This document shows, one piece after another, positions 18,130 to 26,314 of a stretch of 64,000 nt of DNA (its first letter is position 1; each line of letters begins with the position of its first letter). The DNA is taken from NCBI RefSeq assembly GCF_034043675.1, contig NZ_JAXCLA010000005.1, positions 248,001-312,000 of the forward strand. Reading direction: 5' to 3'. The translations under genes were made by a program, and so were the position numbers. Source of the stretch: KK5 sp034043675 (GTDB lineage: Bacteria; Pseudomonadota; Gammaproteobacteria; Burkholderiales; Burkholderiaceae_C). Below the pieces are notes generated by a model. It made no database searches, was not told the origin of the DNA, and saw nothing but the letters and a program-made list of their open reading frames with translations.

Positions 18130-19539
18130 ATGAGCCGCCGCCTGCTGTCCCTGCTTTCGCTGTCCGTAACGATTCTTTTCAGCGGCATCGCCCGCGCCCA
18201 GGGCCAGGCGCCCGATGCCGAGCCCTTCAAGGCCAGCGCGCAGCTGAGCTTCGCCCTGGTCAACGCCCAGTGGTTCGACGGCCAGGGTTTCAAGAAGGGC
18301 ACGCTCTACATCGTGGACGGCAAGTTCACCGCGCAGAAGCCCGCCCGCGTGAACCGGCGCATGGACCTGAAGAACCAGTTCATCATTCCGCCGCTGGCTG
18401 AGGCCCACAACTACAACCTGCAGAACGACTGGGGTATCGAGCACTACGAACAGCGCTACATCCAGGACGGCGTGTTCTATGCCGCCATGCTCTGCAGCGA
18501 CCCGGCCGAGCTGGCCACCGCCAAGACGCAGCTGAACACCCAGGACAGCCCCGACGTCGTCTTCGCCAGCGCCTGCATCACCTCCAGCGACGGCCAGCCG
18601 CTGGCAGCATTGATGGCCGCCCCAGCCAAGCCGAAGCTGGCCGACATCGCCGACAAGGCGGTGCTGGTGATGGACAAGCCCGAACAGGTCGACCAGAAAT
18701 GGAAGCTGGTCACCCAGCGCAAGCCCGATCTCGTGCGCATCACCCTGAGCTACAGCGACAAGCCCGAGCTGCGCGCCAAGCCCGAGCTGAAGGGCCGGCT
18801 GGGCCTGGACGCCGAGACGGCGGCGGCGATCGTCAAGCACGCGCACCAGTCGAACCTGCGGGTCAGCGCCAACGTCGACAGCGCGGGCGACTTCGACGCC
18901 GCCGTGCGCGCGGGCGCCGACAACATCGCCCACCTGCCCGGCCACTTCAACCACCACGGCGACGGGCCCGAGCGCTACCTGATCAGTGCCGACACCGCCG
19001 CGCTGGCCGCACGACAGAAGACGACCGTGACGACCGCCATCGCCGCCACGCAGCTCTACAAGACCACGCCCGAGCAGGCCGAGAGCCTGCGCCAGACGCA
19101 GATCAAGAACCTGCAGACGCTGAAGGCCGCCGGCGTCACCCTGCTGCTGGGCTCGGACGTGTTCACCGGCACCTCGCAGGCGGAGCTGGCGCGGCTGGCC
19201 GAGACCGGCGTGTTCAGCAACGCCGAGCTGCTGAAGATGGCGACGATGGACACCCCGCGTGCGCTGTTCCCCAAGCGCCAGATCGGCTGCTTCGAGCCGG
19301 GTTGCGAGGCCAGCTTCCTGCTGCTGCCCAGCGACCCGCTGCAGGACCTCAAGGCCGTGGCCACGCCGATGTTCCGCGTCAAGCAGGGCCGCATCCTGAC
19401 CCAGGTGGACGACGTGGCCGAGACCAGCGCCACGGCCACCGAATCGACCGACGCGGCGAAGAAAGCCAAGGCGGCCGGCAAGAAGAGCACGAAGAAGAAG
19501 GCGCCGGCAACGGCCGCCAAGCCGCGCAAGAAGACTTAG
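18130..19539 (+). CDS. Secreted amidohydrolase-like protein with degenerate metal site and Lys-rich tail
   Basis: A 469-residue protein with a signal peptide (about residues 1-23) and an amidohydrolase-family barrel: an opening beta sandwich, FIIPPLAEAH, a later His in Asn-Ile-Ala-His-Leu-Pro-Gly, and Leu-Gly-Ser-Asp. The usual first metal motif His-x-His reads His93-Asn-Tyr95, so one metal ligand is lost and classical hydrolase chemistry is doubtful. From about residue 440 comes a low-complexity Ala/Lys tail (KKAKAAGKKSTKKKAPATAA then PRKKT), resembling histone H1-like or wall-binding tails. It might bind nucleic acid or anionic polymer outside the membrane; that is inference. It is convergent with, and overlaps, the HDOD gene by 4 bases. 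Confidence 0.82.
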   Translation: MSRRLLSLLSLSVTILFSGIARAQGQAPDAEPFKASAQLSFALVNAQWFDGQGFKKGTLYIVDGKFTAQKPARVNRRMDLKNQFIIPPLAEAHNYNLQNDWGIEHYEQRYIQDGVFYAAMLCSDPAELATAKTQLNTQDSPDVVFASACITSSDGQPLAALMAAPAKPKLADIADKAVLVMDKPEQVDQKWKLVTQRKPDLVRITLSYSDKPELRAKPELKGRLGLDAETAAAIVKHAHQSNLRVSANVDSAGDFDAAVRAGADNIAHLPGHFNHHGDGPERYLISADTAALAARQKTTVTTAIAATQLYKTTPEQAESLRQTQIKNLQTLKAAGVTLLLGSDVFTGTSQAELARLAETGVFSNAELLKMATMDTPRALFPKRQIGCFEPGCEASFLLLPSDPLQDLKAVATPMFRVKQGRILTQVDDVAETSATATESTDAAKKAKAAGKKSTKKKAPATAAKPRKKT

Positions 19540-20639
19540 GCCTGCACCGTCTTCAACTGCTGCAGGCGCTCGGCCAGCGCAGGGTCCTGCAGCGCCGATT
19601 CCAGGTTGCGCAGCCACGGGTGCGCCAGGTAGGCGCGGAAATGGAAGAAATCGGCCGGCGCCTCGTCCAGCACGGCCAGGCCTTCCAGCGTGGCCGGTGC
19701 GCCGTCCGCCAGGCGCTCGCCGACACGGGCGCAGAAGTAGGCCAGCGCCAGGCGCCCCTCACGGTCCGGCCAGCGCGGGTCGGGCGGGCTGGTCAGCAGG
19801 CTGTCGATGTCAGCGGCATCGGCCACCAGCGCCGGCGGCAGCCCCCATTCGGTCATCAGCAGGCGGCCGATCTCTGCGGCGGGCAGGCCCAGCGCCGCCT
19901 GCTCGGCGATCGAGCGCGCCAGCAGGCCTTCGCGCGGGATCGTGGCCAGCTCCTCGGCCGTTGCACCGCCCTCGATCGCCAGCCGGCCGAGGAAGGAGAG
20001 TACCAGCGCGCTGACGGTGGCGCCCGCCGCGTCGAAGTGCAGCGCCTGGCAGAGATGGCGGGCCAGTTCGCTCGCGATGCCGCTGGCCCGCCAGCTGGCC
20101 TCCAGCCGTGCGGCGCGGGCGGGGTCGTCGGTGCTGAAAGCGGCCAGCATCAGGTAGCGCAGGCAGATCGAGCGCACGCCGTTGACGCCCAGCACCATCA
20201 CGGCCTGGTCGATGCTCGCGGCGGGCCGCTGCAGGCCATAGGCCGGGGAATTGACGACGGCCAGCAGTCGCGCAGCGATCAGCGGCTCGGTGGCGATCAG
20301 GTCCACCAGTTGCGCCGAACTCGCGGTGTTCAGGAAATCCGGCGACAGCAGTTGCTGCAGCAGCGCCGGCGGGCGCGGCACCTTGCGGAACAGCGTGAAC
20401 AGGTCGCGCCGCCGCTCGGGCGACAGCTCATCGGCATGGGTCGGCCGGAAGGCCAGCAGCGCTTCGGGCGCTGGCGGCCGGGGCCGGGCGGACGGCTCGG
20501 GCTGCACCGGTGCCGGTGCCGGCACCTTGGCAGCGGTGACCAGCGGTGGCGCTTCCTGCACCTTGCGCGGCCGCCGCAGCAGCACGAAGGCAGCAACCGC
20601 GACGGCCGCAATGCCCCACCAGAGATAGTCGTTGATCAT
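19536..20639 (-). CDS. HDOD domain-containing protein, membrane anchored
   Basis: A 367-residue protein. An N-terminal membrane helix (about residues 4-20, ending Leu-Leu-Arg-Arg-Pro-Arg-Lys) leads to a Pro/Ala-rich linker (about 28-58) and an HDOD domain (about 75-270). The HDOD features are Arg-Pro-Pro-Ala-Leu-Leu-Gln-Gln, a stretch Ile-Ala-Thr-Glu-Pro-Leu-Ile-Ala-Ala-Arg-Leu-Leu-Ala-Val-Val-Asn-Ser, and Ala-Val-Met-Val-Leu-Gly-Val-Asn-Gly-Val-Arg-Ser. HDOD proteins are HD-like but lack phosphohydrolase residues and act as signalling scaffolds. The ATG at 20639 has AGGGAA upstream; the frame extends to 20858 only as a mirror. The target is unknown. Confidence 0.87.
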   Translation of the reverse strand: MINDYLWWGIAAVAVAAFVLLRRPRKVQEAPPLVTAAKVPAPAPVQPEPSARPRPPAPEALLAFRPTHADELSPERRRDLFTLFRKVPRPPALLQQLLSPDFLNTASSAQLVDLIATEPLIAARLLAVVNSPAYGLQRPAASIDQAVMVLGVNGVRSICLRYLMLAAFSTDDPARAARLEASWRASGIASELARHLCQALHFDAAGATVSALVLSFLGRLAIEGGATAEELATIPREGLLARSIAEQAALGLPAAEIGRLLMTEWGLPPALVADAADIDSLLTSPPDPRWPDREGRLALAYFCARVGERLADGAPATLEGLAVLDEAPADFFHFRAYLAHPWLRNLESALQDPALAERLQQLKTVQA

Positions 20640-20756
20640 TGTTGTTCCCTGCCCCGAATCGGTTGGCCGCCTAACTGTAAGTTCGAGCGGTGCGGCGGAA
20701 CCCGGCTCTTTTTCTCGAACCGCGCAAGTTGGCGCGCATTGGCTACATTCGTAGGC

Positions 20757-21986
20757 ATGAACGCCACGACCACCTCTGCCGCCGACGCCAAGCTGTCGAT
20801 GACCCGGGTCCTGCTCTGCGGGGCGATGGTCGTCACGACCTCGATGGGCATCCGCCACGGCTTTGGTCTGTGGCTGCAGCCGATCACGATGGAACGCGGC
20901 TGGACGCGCGAAACCTTCTCCTTCGCGATCGCGGTGCAGAACCTCTGCTGGGGTCTGGCCGGGCCGCTGGCCGGCATGGTGGCGGATCGCTTCGGCGCGT
21001 TCCGCGTGCTGCTAGCGGGCAGCCTGCTCTACGCGCTGGGGCTGCTGGGCATGGCCGCCTCGGCCAGTGGCTGGGCCTTCACAGCCACGGCCGGCGTGCT
21101 GATGGGCGTCGCCCAGGCGGGCACGACCTACGCGATCGTCTATGGCGTGATCGGGCGCAACATCGCGGCGGAGAAACGATCCTGGGCGATGGGCGTGGCG
21201 GCGGCGGCCGGCTCCTTCGGCCAGTTCCTGATGGTGCCGGTGGAGAACTGGCTGATCGGCCACGCGGGCTGGCAAAACGCGCTGTTCGTGCTGGCGGCGG
21301 TGGCGCTGGTCATCATGCCGCTGGCCGTGGGCCTGCGCGAGCGCCCGCAGCAAGGCGGCCCGGCGCACGGCGCCCGCCAGAGCATCGGCAGCGCGCTGCG
21401 CGAGGCCTTCGGCTACCGCAGCTTCCAGTTGCTGATGGCAGGCTACTTCGTCTGCGGCTTCCAGCTCGTCTTCATCGGCGTGCACATGCCCAGCTACCTG
21501 AAGGACCGCGGGCTGTCGCCGCAGGTCGCCACCGTCGCGCTGGCACTGATCGGGCTGTTCAACGTGTTCGGCACCTACGCGGCCGGCAGCCTGGGCGAGA
21601 AGGTGCCCAAGCGCTACCTGCTGTCGGGCATCTACGCGCTGCGCGTGCTGGCGATGATCGCCTTCCTCAGCGTGCCGGTGAGCCCGATGACGGTGTACCT
21701 GTTCGCCGCGATGATGGGCTTCCTGTGGCTGTCCACGGTGCCGCCGACGAACGCGGTGGTGGCGCAGATCTTCGGCGTGCAGCACATGTCGATGCTGGGC
21801 GGCTTCGTGTTCCTGAGCCACCAGGTCGGCAGCTTCCTGGGCGTCTGGCTGGGCGGCAAGCTGTACGACGCGACCGGCAGTTACGACATCGTCTGGTGGC
21901 TGGCCGTGGCGCTGGGCGTGATGGCGGCGCTGGTGAACCTGCCGGTGCGCGAAGGCGCGATCGAGCGCCACGCGGCAGCGGCATGA
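20757..21986 (+). CDS. MFS transporter
   Basis: A 409-residue major facilitator with about 12 transmembrane helices in two halves. The signature between helices 2 and 3 is visible (AGMVADRFGAFRVLL). A central loop (about residues 193-215, RERPQQGG onward) separates the halves. The type resembles the oxalate/formate antiporter-like and monocarboxylate MFS group (start MTRVLLCGAMVVTTSMGIRHGFG). The substrate is not predictable. The ATG at 20757 is about 120 bases from the divergent HDOD gene; the long upstream open frame to 18699 is the mirror of other genes. The stop overlaps the start of a 42-aa membrane peptide. Confidence 0.9.
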   Translation: MNATTTSAADAKLSMTRVLLCGAMVVTTSMGIRHGFGLWLQPITMERGWTRETFSFAIAVQNLCWGLAGPLAGMVADRFGAFRVLLAGSLLYALGLLGMAASASGWAFTATAGVLMGVAQAGTTYAIVYGVIGRNIAAEKRSWAMGVAAAAGSFGQFLMVPVENWLIGHAGWQNALFVLAAVALVIMPLAVGLRERPQQGGPAHGARQSIGSALREAFGYRSFQLLMAGYFVCGFQLVFIGVHMPSYLKDRGLSPQVATVALALIGLFNVFGTYAAGSLGEKVPKRYLLSGIYALRVLAMIAFLSVPVSPMTVYLFAAMMGFLWLSTVPPTNAVVAQIFGVQHMSMLGGFVFLSHQVGSFLGVWLGGKLYDATGSYDIVWWLAVALGVMAALVNLPVREGAIERHAAAA

Positions 21987-22111
21987 AGATCCACACCAAG
22001 CGCTGGCTCGCCCGCGGCGCTGCGGCGCTTGCGTTAACGCTGGTCTTCCTCGCCTACACGCAGCCGGCGCTGATGACGCAACTCTCGCAACAACTCTGGG
22101 CCTGCTTTTGA
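21983..22111 (+). CDS. Small membrane peptide (42 aa)
   Basis: A short gene encodes 42 residues. Its ATG overlaps the MFS stop (ATGA at 21983-21986) and its TGA overlaps the next gene's TTG start (TTGA at 22108-22111). Both ends are thus locked into neighbours by 4-base overlaps, which is the main evidence that it is real. The peptide has a basic N-terminus (MKIHTKRWLAR), one transmembrane segment (about residues 12-26, GAAALALTLVFLAY) and a polar end with Gln, Trp and Cys. I recognise no family. It could be a small subunit or regulator of the upstream transporter, or simply a conserved orphan. Confidence 0.7.
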   Translation: MKIHTKRWLARGAAALALTLVFLAYTQPALMTQLSQQLWACF

Positions 22112-22668
22112 GCATCACCGACATCTCCCCCTGGCTGCGGCGCTGGCCGCAGGCCGTCCGACCCGGCGCCACGGCGCTGGATCTCGCCTGCGGCTCGGGC
22201 CGCCACCTGCGCCACCTGGCAGCGGCGGGCATGAAGGTCACCGGCGTCGATCGCGACGAGGTGGCCGTCGCCCCGCTGCGCGGAATCGCCGAGATCGTCG
22301 TCGCCGACATCGAAGGCAAGGCCTGGCCCCTGGAAGGCCGTACGTTCGACCTGGTGCTGGTCACAAATTACCTGTGGCGGCCACTGCTGCCGCGCATCGT
22401 CGCCGCGGTGGCGCCGGGCGGCTGGCTGGTCTACGAGACCTTTGCCGACGGTCAGCAGACGATCGGCCGGCCCGCGCGCCCGGACTTCCTGCTGCAGCCC
22501 GGCGAGCTGCTCGACCTCTGCCGGAGCGAGTTGCGCGTGATCGGCTACGAGGATGGCTATGAAGGTGGATCCGGGCAGTCAGTCGTCAACGGCCGTTATG
22601 TCCAGCGCGTTGCTGCGGTTCGGCCGGCCGGCGAGGCCGGGATTTACCAGCGCCACATGCTGGACTGA
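22108..22668 (+). CDS. Class I SAM-dependent methyltransferase
   Basis: A 186-residue methyltransferase. Motif I is Ala-Leu-Asp-Leu-Ala-Cys-Gly-Ser-Gly-Arg-His, then the acidic end of beta 2 (Val-Thr-Gly-Val-Asp-Arg-Asp) and beta 4 (Phe-Asp-Leu-Val-Leu-Val-Thr-Asn-Tyr-Leu). The fold matches the small Methyltransf_25/TehB-like group. The start is TTG 22108, overlapping the stop of the 42-aa peptide; no ATG fits before motif I. Third gene of an overlapped unit with the MFS transporter. The substrate is unknown; the short C-terminal half leaves little room for a specificity domain. Confidence 0.88.
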   Translation: MSITDISPWLRRWPQAVRPGATALDLACGSGRHLRHLAAAGMKVTGVDRDEVAVAPLRGIAEIVVADIEGKAWPLEGRTFDLVLVTNYLWRPLLPRIVAAVAPGGWLVYETFADGQQTIGRPARPDFLLQPGELLDLCRSELRVIGYEDGYEGGSGQSVVNGRYVQRVAAVRPAGEAGIYQRHMLD

Positions 22669-22721
22669 GGCTTAGCGCCCGGACGCTTCAGTAGAATCGC
22701 GGGATTACTGGGAACCATTCC

Positions 22722-23603
22722 ATGAACGGACTTGTTGGCAGCATCGTCGCTCTGGTGACGCCGATGCACGAAGACGGCAGCGTCGACTACCCCGCGCTGC
22801 GCAAACTGATCGACTGGCACATCGCCGAAGGTACGGCCTGCGTGGGCGTCGTCGGCACGACCGGCGAGTCGCCGACGGTGAGCATGGAGGAGAACCGCGA
22901 GATCATCCGCGCCGCCGTCGAGCATGCCGCGGGCCGCATCCCCATCATGGCCGGCACCGGCGCGAACTCGACCGCCGAGGCGATCGAGCTGAGCCGCTAC
23001 GCCAAGGAAGTCGGCGCCGACTGCACGCTGTCGGTCGTGCCCTACTACAACAAGCCTTCGCAGGAAGGCATCTACCAGCACTACCGGGCGATCGCCGAGG
23101 CCGTCGACATCCCGATGATGCTGTACAACGTGCCCGGTCGCACGGTGGCGGACATGGCACCGGAGACCTCGCTGCGCTGTGCCGCCCTGCCCGGCGTGTT
23201 CGGCGTCAAGGAAGCCACCGGCAACATCGAGCGCGCCGCCTGGCTGATCAAGAACGCGCCGAAGGGCTTCTCGATCTATTCCGGCGACGACGGCACCGCC
23301 ATCGCGCTGATGCTGCTGGGCGGCCATGGCAACGTCAGCGTCACCGCCAACGTCGCGCCGCGCGCGATGGCCGAGCTGTGCCGCGCCGCGCTGGCCGGCA
23401 AGGCCGCCGAGGCCACGAAGATCCACTTCCAGCTGCTGGCGCTGCACAAGCAGCTGTTCTGCGAACCCAGCCCCGCGCCGGCCAAGTGGGCGATGGCCCG
23501 CCTGGGCCTGTGCGCCGCCCACCTGCGCCTGCCGATCACGCCGCTGACCGACGCCGGCCAGACCAGCGTCGAGCGCGCGATGGTCGAGGCCGGCCTGCTC
23601 TGA
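22722..23603 (+). CDS. dapA: 4-hydroxy-tetrahydrodipicolinate synthase
   Basis: The 293-residue enzyme condenses pyruvate with aspartate semialdehyde, the first committed step to diaminopimelate and lysine. The TIM barrel carries Gly-Thr-Thr-Gly-Glu-Ser-Pro-Thr, the active-site Tyr in Leu-Tyr-Asn-Val-Pro-Gly-Arg-Thr, and the Schiff-base Lys in Phe-Gly-Val-Lys-Glu-Ala-Thr-Gly. The length is typical. It is followed at 90 bases by bamC, the usual dapA-bamC order in beta- and gammaproteobacteria. A weak -10-like TAGAAT lies at 22692-22697. Confidence 0.96.
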   Translation: MNGLVGSIVALVTPMHEDGSVDYPALRKLIDWHIAEGTACVGVVGTTGESPTVSMEENREIIRAAVEHAAGRIPIMAGTGANSTAEAIELSRYAKEVGADCTLSVVPYYNKPSQEGIYQHYRAIAEAVDIPMMLYNVPGRTVADMAPETSLRCAALPGVFGVKEATGNIERAAWLIKNAPKGFSIYSGDDGTAIALMLLGGHGNVSVTANVAPRAMAELCRAALAGKAAEATKIHFQLLALHKQLFCEPSPAPAKWAMARLGLCAAHLRLPITPLTDAGQTSVERAMVEAGLL

Positions 23604-23693
23604 TCGGCCTGCCTGCGCCGATCTGATCTAATGCCGCACTTTCTTGCGACCGGAGCAGCAGCGCGGCTCCGGCGCCCCTTCCGAACCCCGGAG

Positions 23694-24911
23694 ATGTCTA
23701 GCGTGACCCGTTCCCCCATTGTTGATTCGTCGTCCACCGCCGTGCGCGTCGCCTGCCTGGCCCTGGTCGCCACGCTGGCCGGCTGCAGCACCGTCGAAGG
23801 CTGGTTCTCGTCCGACAAGGTCGACTACAACAACAACGCCCGCCAGACCGCCGGCCTGCAAGTGCCGCCCGACCTGACCCAGCTGGCCAAGGACAGCCGC
23901 TCGCAGATCCAGGGTGGCAGCGTCAGCGCCGCCGCGCTGGCCCAGCAGCAGGAAGCGGGCAACACGGCCGGCAGCAACCGTGCAGCAGCGGCCCCCGGCT
24001 CGCGCGGCGCGGTCGCGCTGAACAGCGCCGGCGACGCCAGCATCGAACGCAGCGGCAGCGACCGCTGGGTCCACACCAGCCTGACGCCCGAGCAGACCTG
24101 GCCGCAGGTGCTCGCGTTCTGGAAGGAAAACGGCTTCGAGATCGCCAGCAGCGATGCCGATACCGGCATGATCGAAACCAACTGGATCGAAGACAAATCC
24201 AAGCTGCCGCAGGACTTCTTCCGCCGCACGATCGGCAAGGTCTTCGACAGTCTCTACTCGACCGGCGAGCGCGACATGTACCGCGCCCGCGTCGAACGCG
24301 ATGAGAAGGGTGGCACCGACATCTTCATCAGCCATCGCGGCAAGACCGAGGTCTACACGAACACGCAGAAGGACAACACCGGCTGGCAGGATCGCCCGAG
24401 CGACCCGCTGCTGGAAGCGCAGATGCTGTCGCGCCTGATGCTCAAGCTGGGCGGCAAGACTCTGGCAGCGCCGACGACCCTCGCCAGCGCCGACGACGCC
24501 GCATCGGCTCCTGCAGCGCCGGTGCCGGCCTCGGTTCTGCCGGACACGAAGAAGGCACGCCCGCTGTCCGAAGTGCCGGATCAGCTGGTGGTCAACGACA
24601 ACTTCGAGCGCGCATGGCGCCGCGTCGGCCAGTCGCTGGACCGCCATGGCTTCACGATCGAGGACCGCGACCGCACGCTGGGCATGTTCTTCCTGCGCTA
24701 CGCCGATCCATCCAAGGCCGGCCAGGACGAGCCGAACTTCTTCCAGCGCCTGTTCAGCAGCGACAAGGGCGCCGAGCCGATCCGCTATCGCGTGCTGGTC
24801 AAGGCGCAGGGCCAGACCACGGTTGTCTCGATCCTGGACAACAAGGGCCAGGCACAGACGAACGACATCGCCAAGGGCATCCTGAACCTGCTGATGGACG
24901 ACCTGCGCTGA
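23694..24911 (+). CDS. bamC: Outer membrane protein assembly factor BamC (NlpB/DapX)
   Basis: A 405-residue lipoprotein of the BAM complex that inserts beta-barrel proteins into the outer membrane. The lipobox is Leu-Ala-Gly-Cys near residue 27, after a hydrophobic signal. A conserved unstructured segment follows (Tyr-Asn-Asn-Asn-Ala-Arg-Gln, then LQVPPDLT), then two helix-grip domains joined by an Ala/Pro linker near residues 265-280. The second begins around Leu-Val-Val-Asn-Asp-Asn-Phe-Glu-Arg-Ala-Trp. The ATG at 23694 was chosen over an open frame to 23631. It ends just before an intrinsic terminator. Confidence 0.94.
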   Translation: MSSVTRSPIVDSSSTAVRVACLALVATLAGCSTVEGWFSSDKVDYNNNARQTAGLQVPPDLTQLAKDSRSQIQGGSVSAAALAQQQEAGNTAGSNRAAAAPGSRGAVALNSAGDASIERSGSDRWVHTSLTPEQTWPQVLAFWKENGFEIASSDADTGMIETNWIEDKSKLPQDFFRRTIGKVFDSLYSTGERDMYRARVERDEKGGTDIFISHRGKTEVYTNTQKDNTGWQDRPSDPLLEAQMLSRLMLKLGGKTLAAPTTLASADDAASAPAAPVPASVLPDTKKARPLSEVPDQLVVNDNFERAWRRVGQSLDRHGFTIEDRDRTLGMFFLRYADPSKAGQDEPNFFQRLFSSDKGAEPIRYRVLVKAQGQTTVVSILDNKGQAQTNDIAKGILNLLMDDLR

Positions 24912-24934
24912 TTCTCAGCGTTAGCATCGACAAG

Positions 24935-24969
24935 AACGCCGCCGCACCGCAAGGGCCGGCGGCGTTTTT
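24935..24969 (+). terminator. Intrinsic terminator after bamC
   Basis: A 10-bp stem AACGCCGCCG/CGGCGGCGTT (24935-24944 with 24957-24966) encloses a 12-base loop and runs into a T5 tract. It ends 27 bases before the MBL hydrolase start, so that gene likely has its own promoter or relies on read-through. Confidence 0.85.
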
Positions 24970-24996
24970 CATGAACCAGGCGGTATCCCTTCTTCC

Positions 24997-25776
24997 ATGC
25001 GTTTCTGCAGTCTCGGCAGCGGCAGCGGCGGCAACGGCACGCTGATCGAAGCCAGCCAGGGCATCACGCGCACGCGCGTGCTGGTCGACTGCGGCTTCAG
25101 CCTGCGCGAGCTGACGCGGCGACTTGAGCGCGCCGGCACCTCCCCGGCCGAACTCGACGCGGTGTTCATCACGCATGAGCACGGCGACCACGCCGGCTGC
25201 GTGCTGACCTTGGCGGCGAAGCACCGCGTGCCGATCTACACCAGCCGCGGCACCTGGCGCGCGATCGGTCAAGCGGACTTCGACGCCGCGCCGGTGCACT
25301 TCGTGCGCAGCGATGAATGCATCGCGCTGGGCGACCTCGAGTTGCAACCGTTCGCAGTGCCGCACGACGCGCAGGAGCCTTTGCAGCTCCGCGCCACCGA
25401 CGGCTGGCGCCGACTGGGACTGATCACCGACATCGGCTCCCTGACACCCTTCGTCACCGCGGCCCTGCAGGGCTGCGACGCGCTGCTGCTGGAATGCAAC
25501 CACGATGAGGCGCTATTGCAGGCTTCGAGCTACCCGGCGAGCCTGAAGCGCCGCATCCTGGGCAGCCATGGCCACCTGTCCAACGCCAGCGCGGCCGAGT
25601 TGCTGGCGCAGTGCCGCCACGAGCGACTGCGGCACGTCGTCGCCGCCCACCTGAGCGCACAGAACAACACGCCGGCTCTGGCTGCCGCAGCGCTTGCCGC
25701 AATACTCGGCTGCAGCGCGCGCGAAATACCCGTGGCCGATCAGGCCCTGGGTTTTGATTGGCTGGTACTGAATTGA
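24997..25776 (+). CDS. MBL fold metallo-hydrolase (YycJ/VicX-like)
   Basis: A 259-residue metallo-beta-lactamase-fold protein. The start MRFCSLGSGSGGNGTLIE is characteristic of the YycJ group. The metal motif is Thr-His-Glu-His-Gly-Asp-His (about residues 59-65), with later ligands in Leu-Leu-Glu-Cys-Asn-His-Asp and Ala-His-Leu-Ser. Relatives are predicted nucleases or phosphodiesterases; a YycJ homologue has 5'-3' exonuclease activity, but the function here is not established. The position after dapA-bamC is common in Burkholderiales. A bidirectional terminator follows about 105 bases downstream. Confidence 0.9.
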   Translation: MRFCSLGSGSGGNGTLIEASQGITRTRVLVDCGFSLRELTRRLERAGTSPAELDAVFITHEHGDHAGCVLTLAAKHRVPIYTSRGTWRAIGQADFDAAPVHFVRSDECIALGDLELQPFAVPHDAQEPLQLRATDGWRRLGLITDIGSLTPFVTAALQGCDALLLECNHDEALLQASSYPASLKRRILGSHGHLSNASAAELLAQCRHERLRHVVAAHLSAQNNTPALAAAALAAILGCSAREIPVADQALGFDWLVLN

Positions 25777-25881
25777 TCGTGATTCAGCGATACCCAATCA
25801 AACTCGGTCAGTAACCCGTCAGAAACTCGAGATTCCCGAGGGAACTTCTTCAATTCGTGCCAGATTGGCACATCAGAAAAA

Positions 25882-25919
25882 CGAAAAGCCGCCCGGCATG
25901 ACGCCGAACGGCTTTTTCG
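25882..25919. terminator. Bidirectional hairpin terminator
   Basis: CGAAAAGCCG (25882-25891) pairs with CGGCTTTTTCG (25909-25919), leaving T runs on both strands. It sits between the convergent MBL hydrolase gene and the small lipoprotein gene. A further short inverted repeat GTGCCA/TGGCAC at 25857-25871 has no obvious role. Confidence 0.8.
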
Positions 25920-25962
25920 TTTCGCGGCACACACGAGCCTTGCGGCTCGGCGCGCTCAACGA

Positions 25963-26160
25963 TCAGTTGCTGGCAGCGCTGGCCGAAGCGTCAGCGGCGG
26001 CCGGAGCCGAAGCGTCCATGGCCGGAGCCGAAGCGGCTTCCGAAGCGGCCGGGGCCGGAGCGGCGACCGGAGCCGGAGCAGGAGCGGCTTCTTCCTTCTT
26101 GCCGCAAGCGGCCAGGGCAACAGCAGCAACCAGGGAAGCCAACAGGATCGACTTTTTCAT
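25963..26160 (-). CDS. Small Ala/Pro-rich lipoprotein
   Basis: A 65-residue predicted lipoprotein. The signal MKKSILLASLVAAVALAAC ends in a lipobox Leu-Ala-Ala-Cys (Cys19), followed by Gly-Lys-Lys-Glu-Glu and then a low-complexity tail of Ala, Pro and Ser with scattered Glu/Asp. ATG 26160 has GAGGA at good spacing; the frame can start four residues earlier. The tail is probably unfolded, as in small outer-membrane lipoproteins that span or tether to the wall. No family is recognised. It is monocistronic with a 154-base upstream region. Confidence 0.8.
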   Translation of the reverse strand: MKKSILLASLVAAVALAACGKKEEAAPAPAPVAAPAPAASEAASAPAMDASAPAAADASASAASN

Positions 26161-26314
26161 ACTTGTCCTCAAAGATCGTTAAACGATGAACGCGAAATTA
26201 CCGGTAATTTTTGAAGCCACACGAATACTCGTCAGCTTCGCAAGACAAGACGACGAAAACCTCGAGCGTTTCCCTCGCCTAGCCGCTCATTATAGCCAGA
26301 GCTTTTGAATGCAC

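Noticed and set aside
16143..18401. 752-codon plus-strand open frame opposite parE
   Set aside because: It mirrors parE in the complementary frame, as is common in GC-rich DNA; it has His/Gln/Val-rich low-complexity composition and no recognisable motif.
17911..19617. 568-codon minus-strand frame opposite the amidohydrolase
   Set aside because: Mirror frame with Gly/Leu/Arg low complexity, no motif and no ribosome site.
18699..20756. Long plus-strand extension upstream of the MFS transporter
   Set aside because: The frame is open by chance through the amidohydrolase and opposite the HDOD gene; transporter homology begins at the ATG at 20757.
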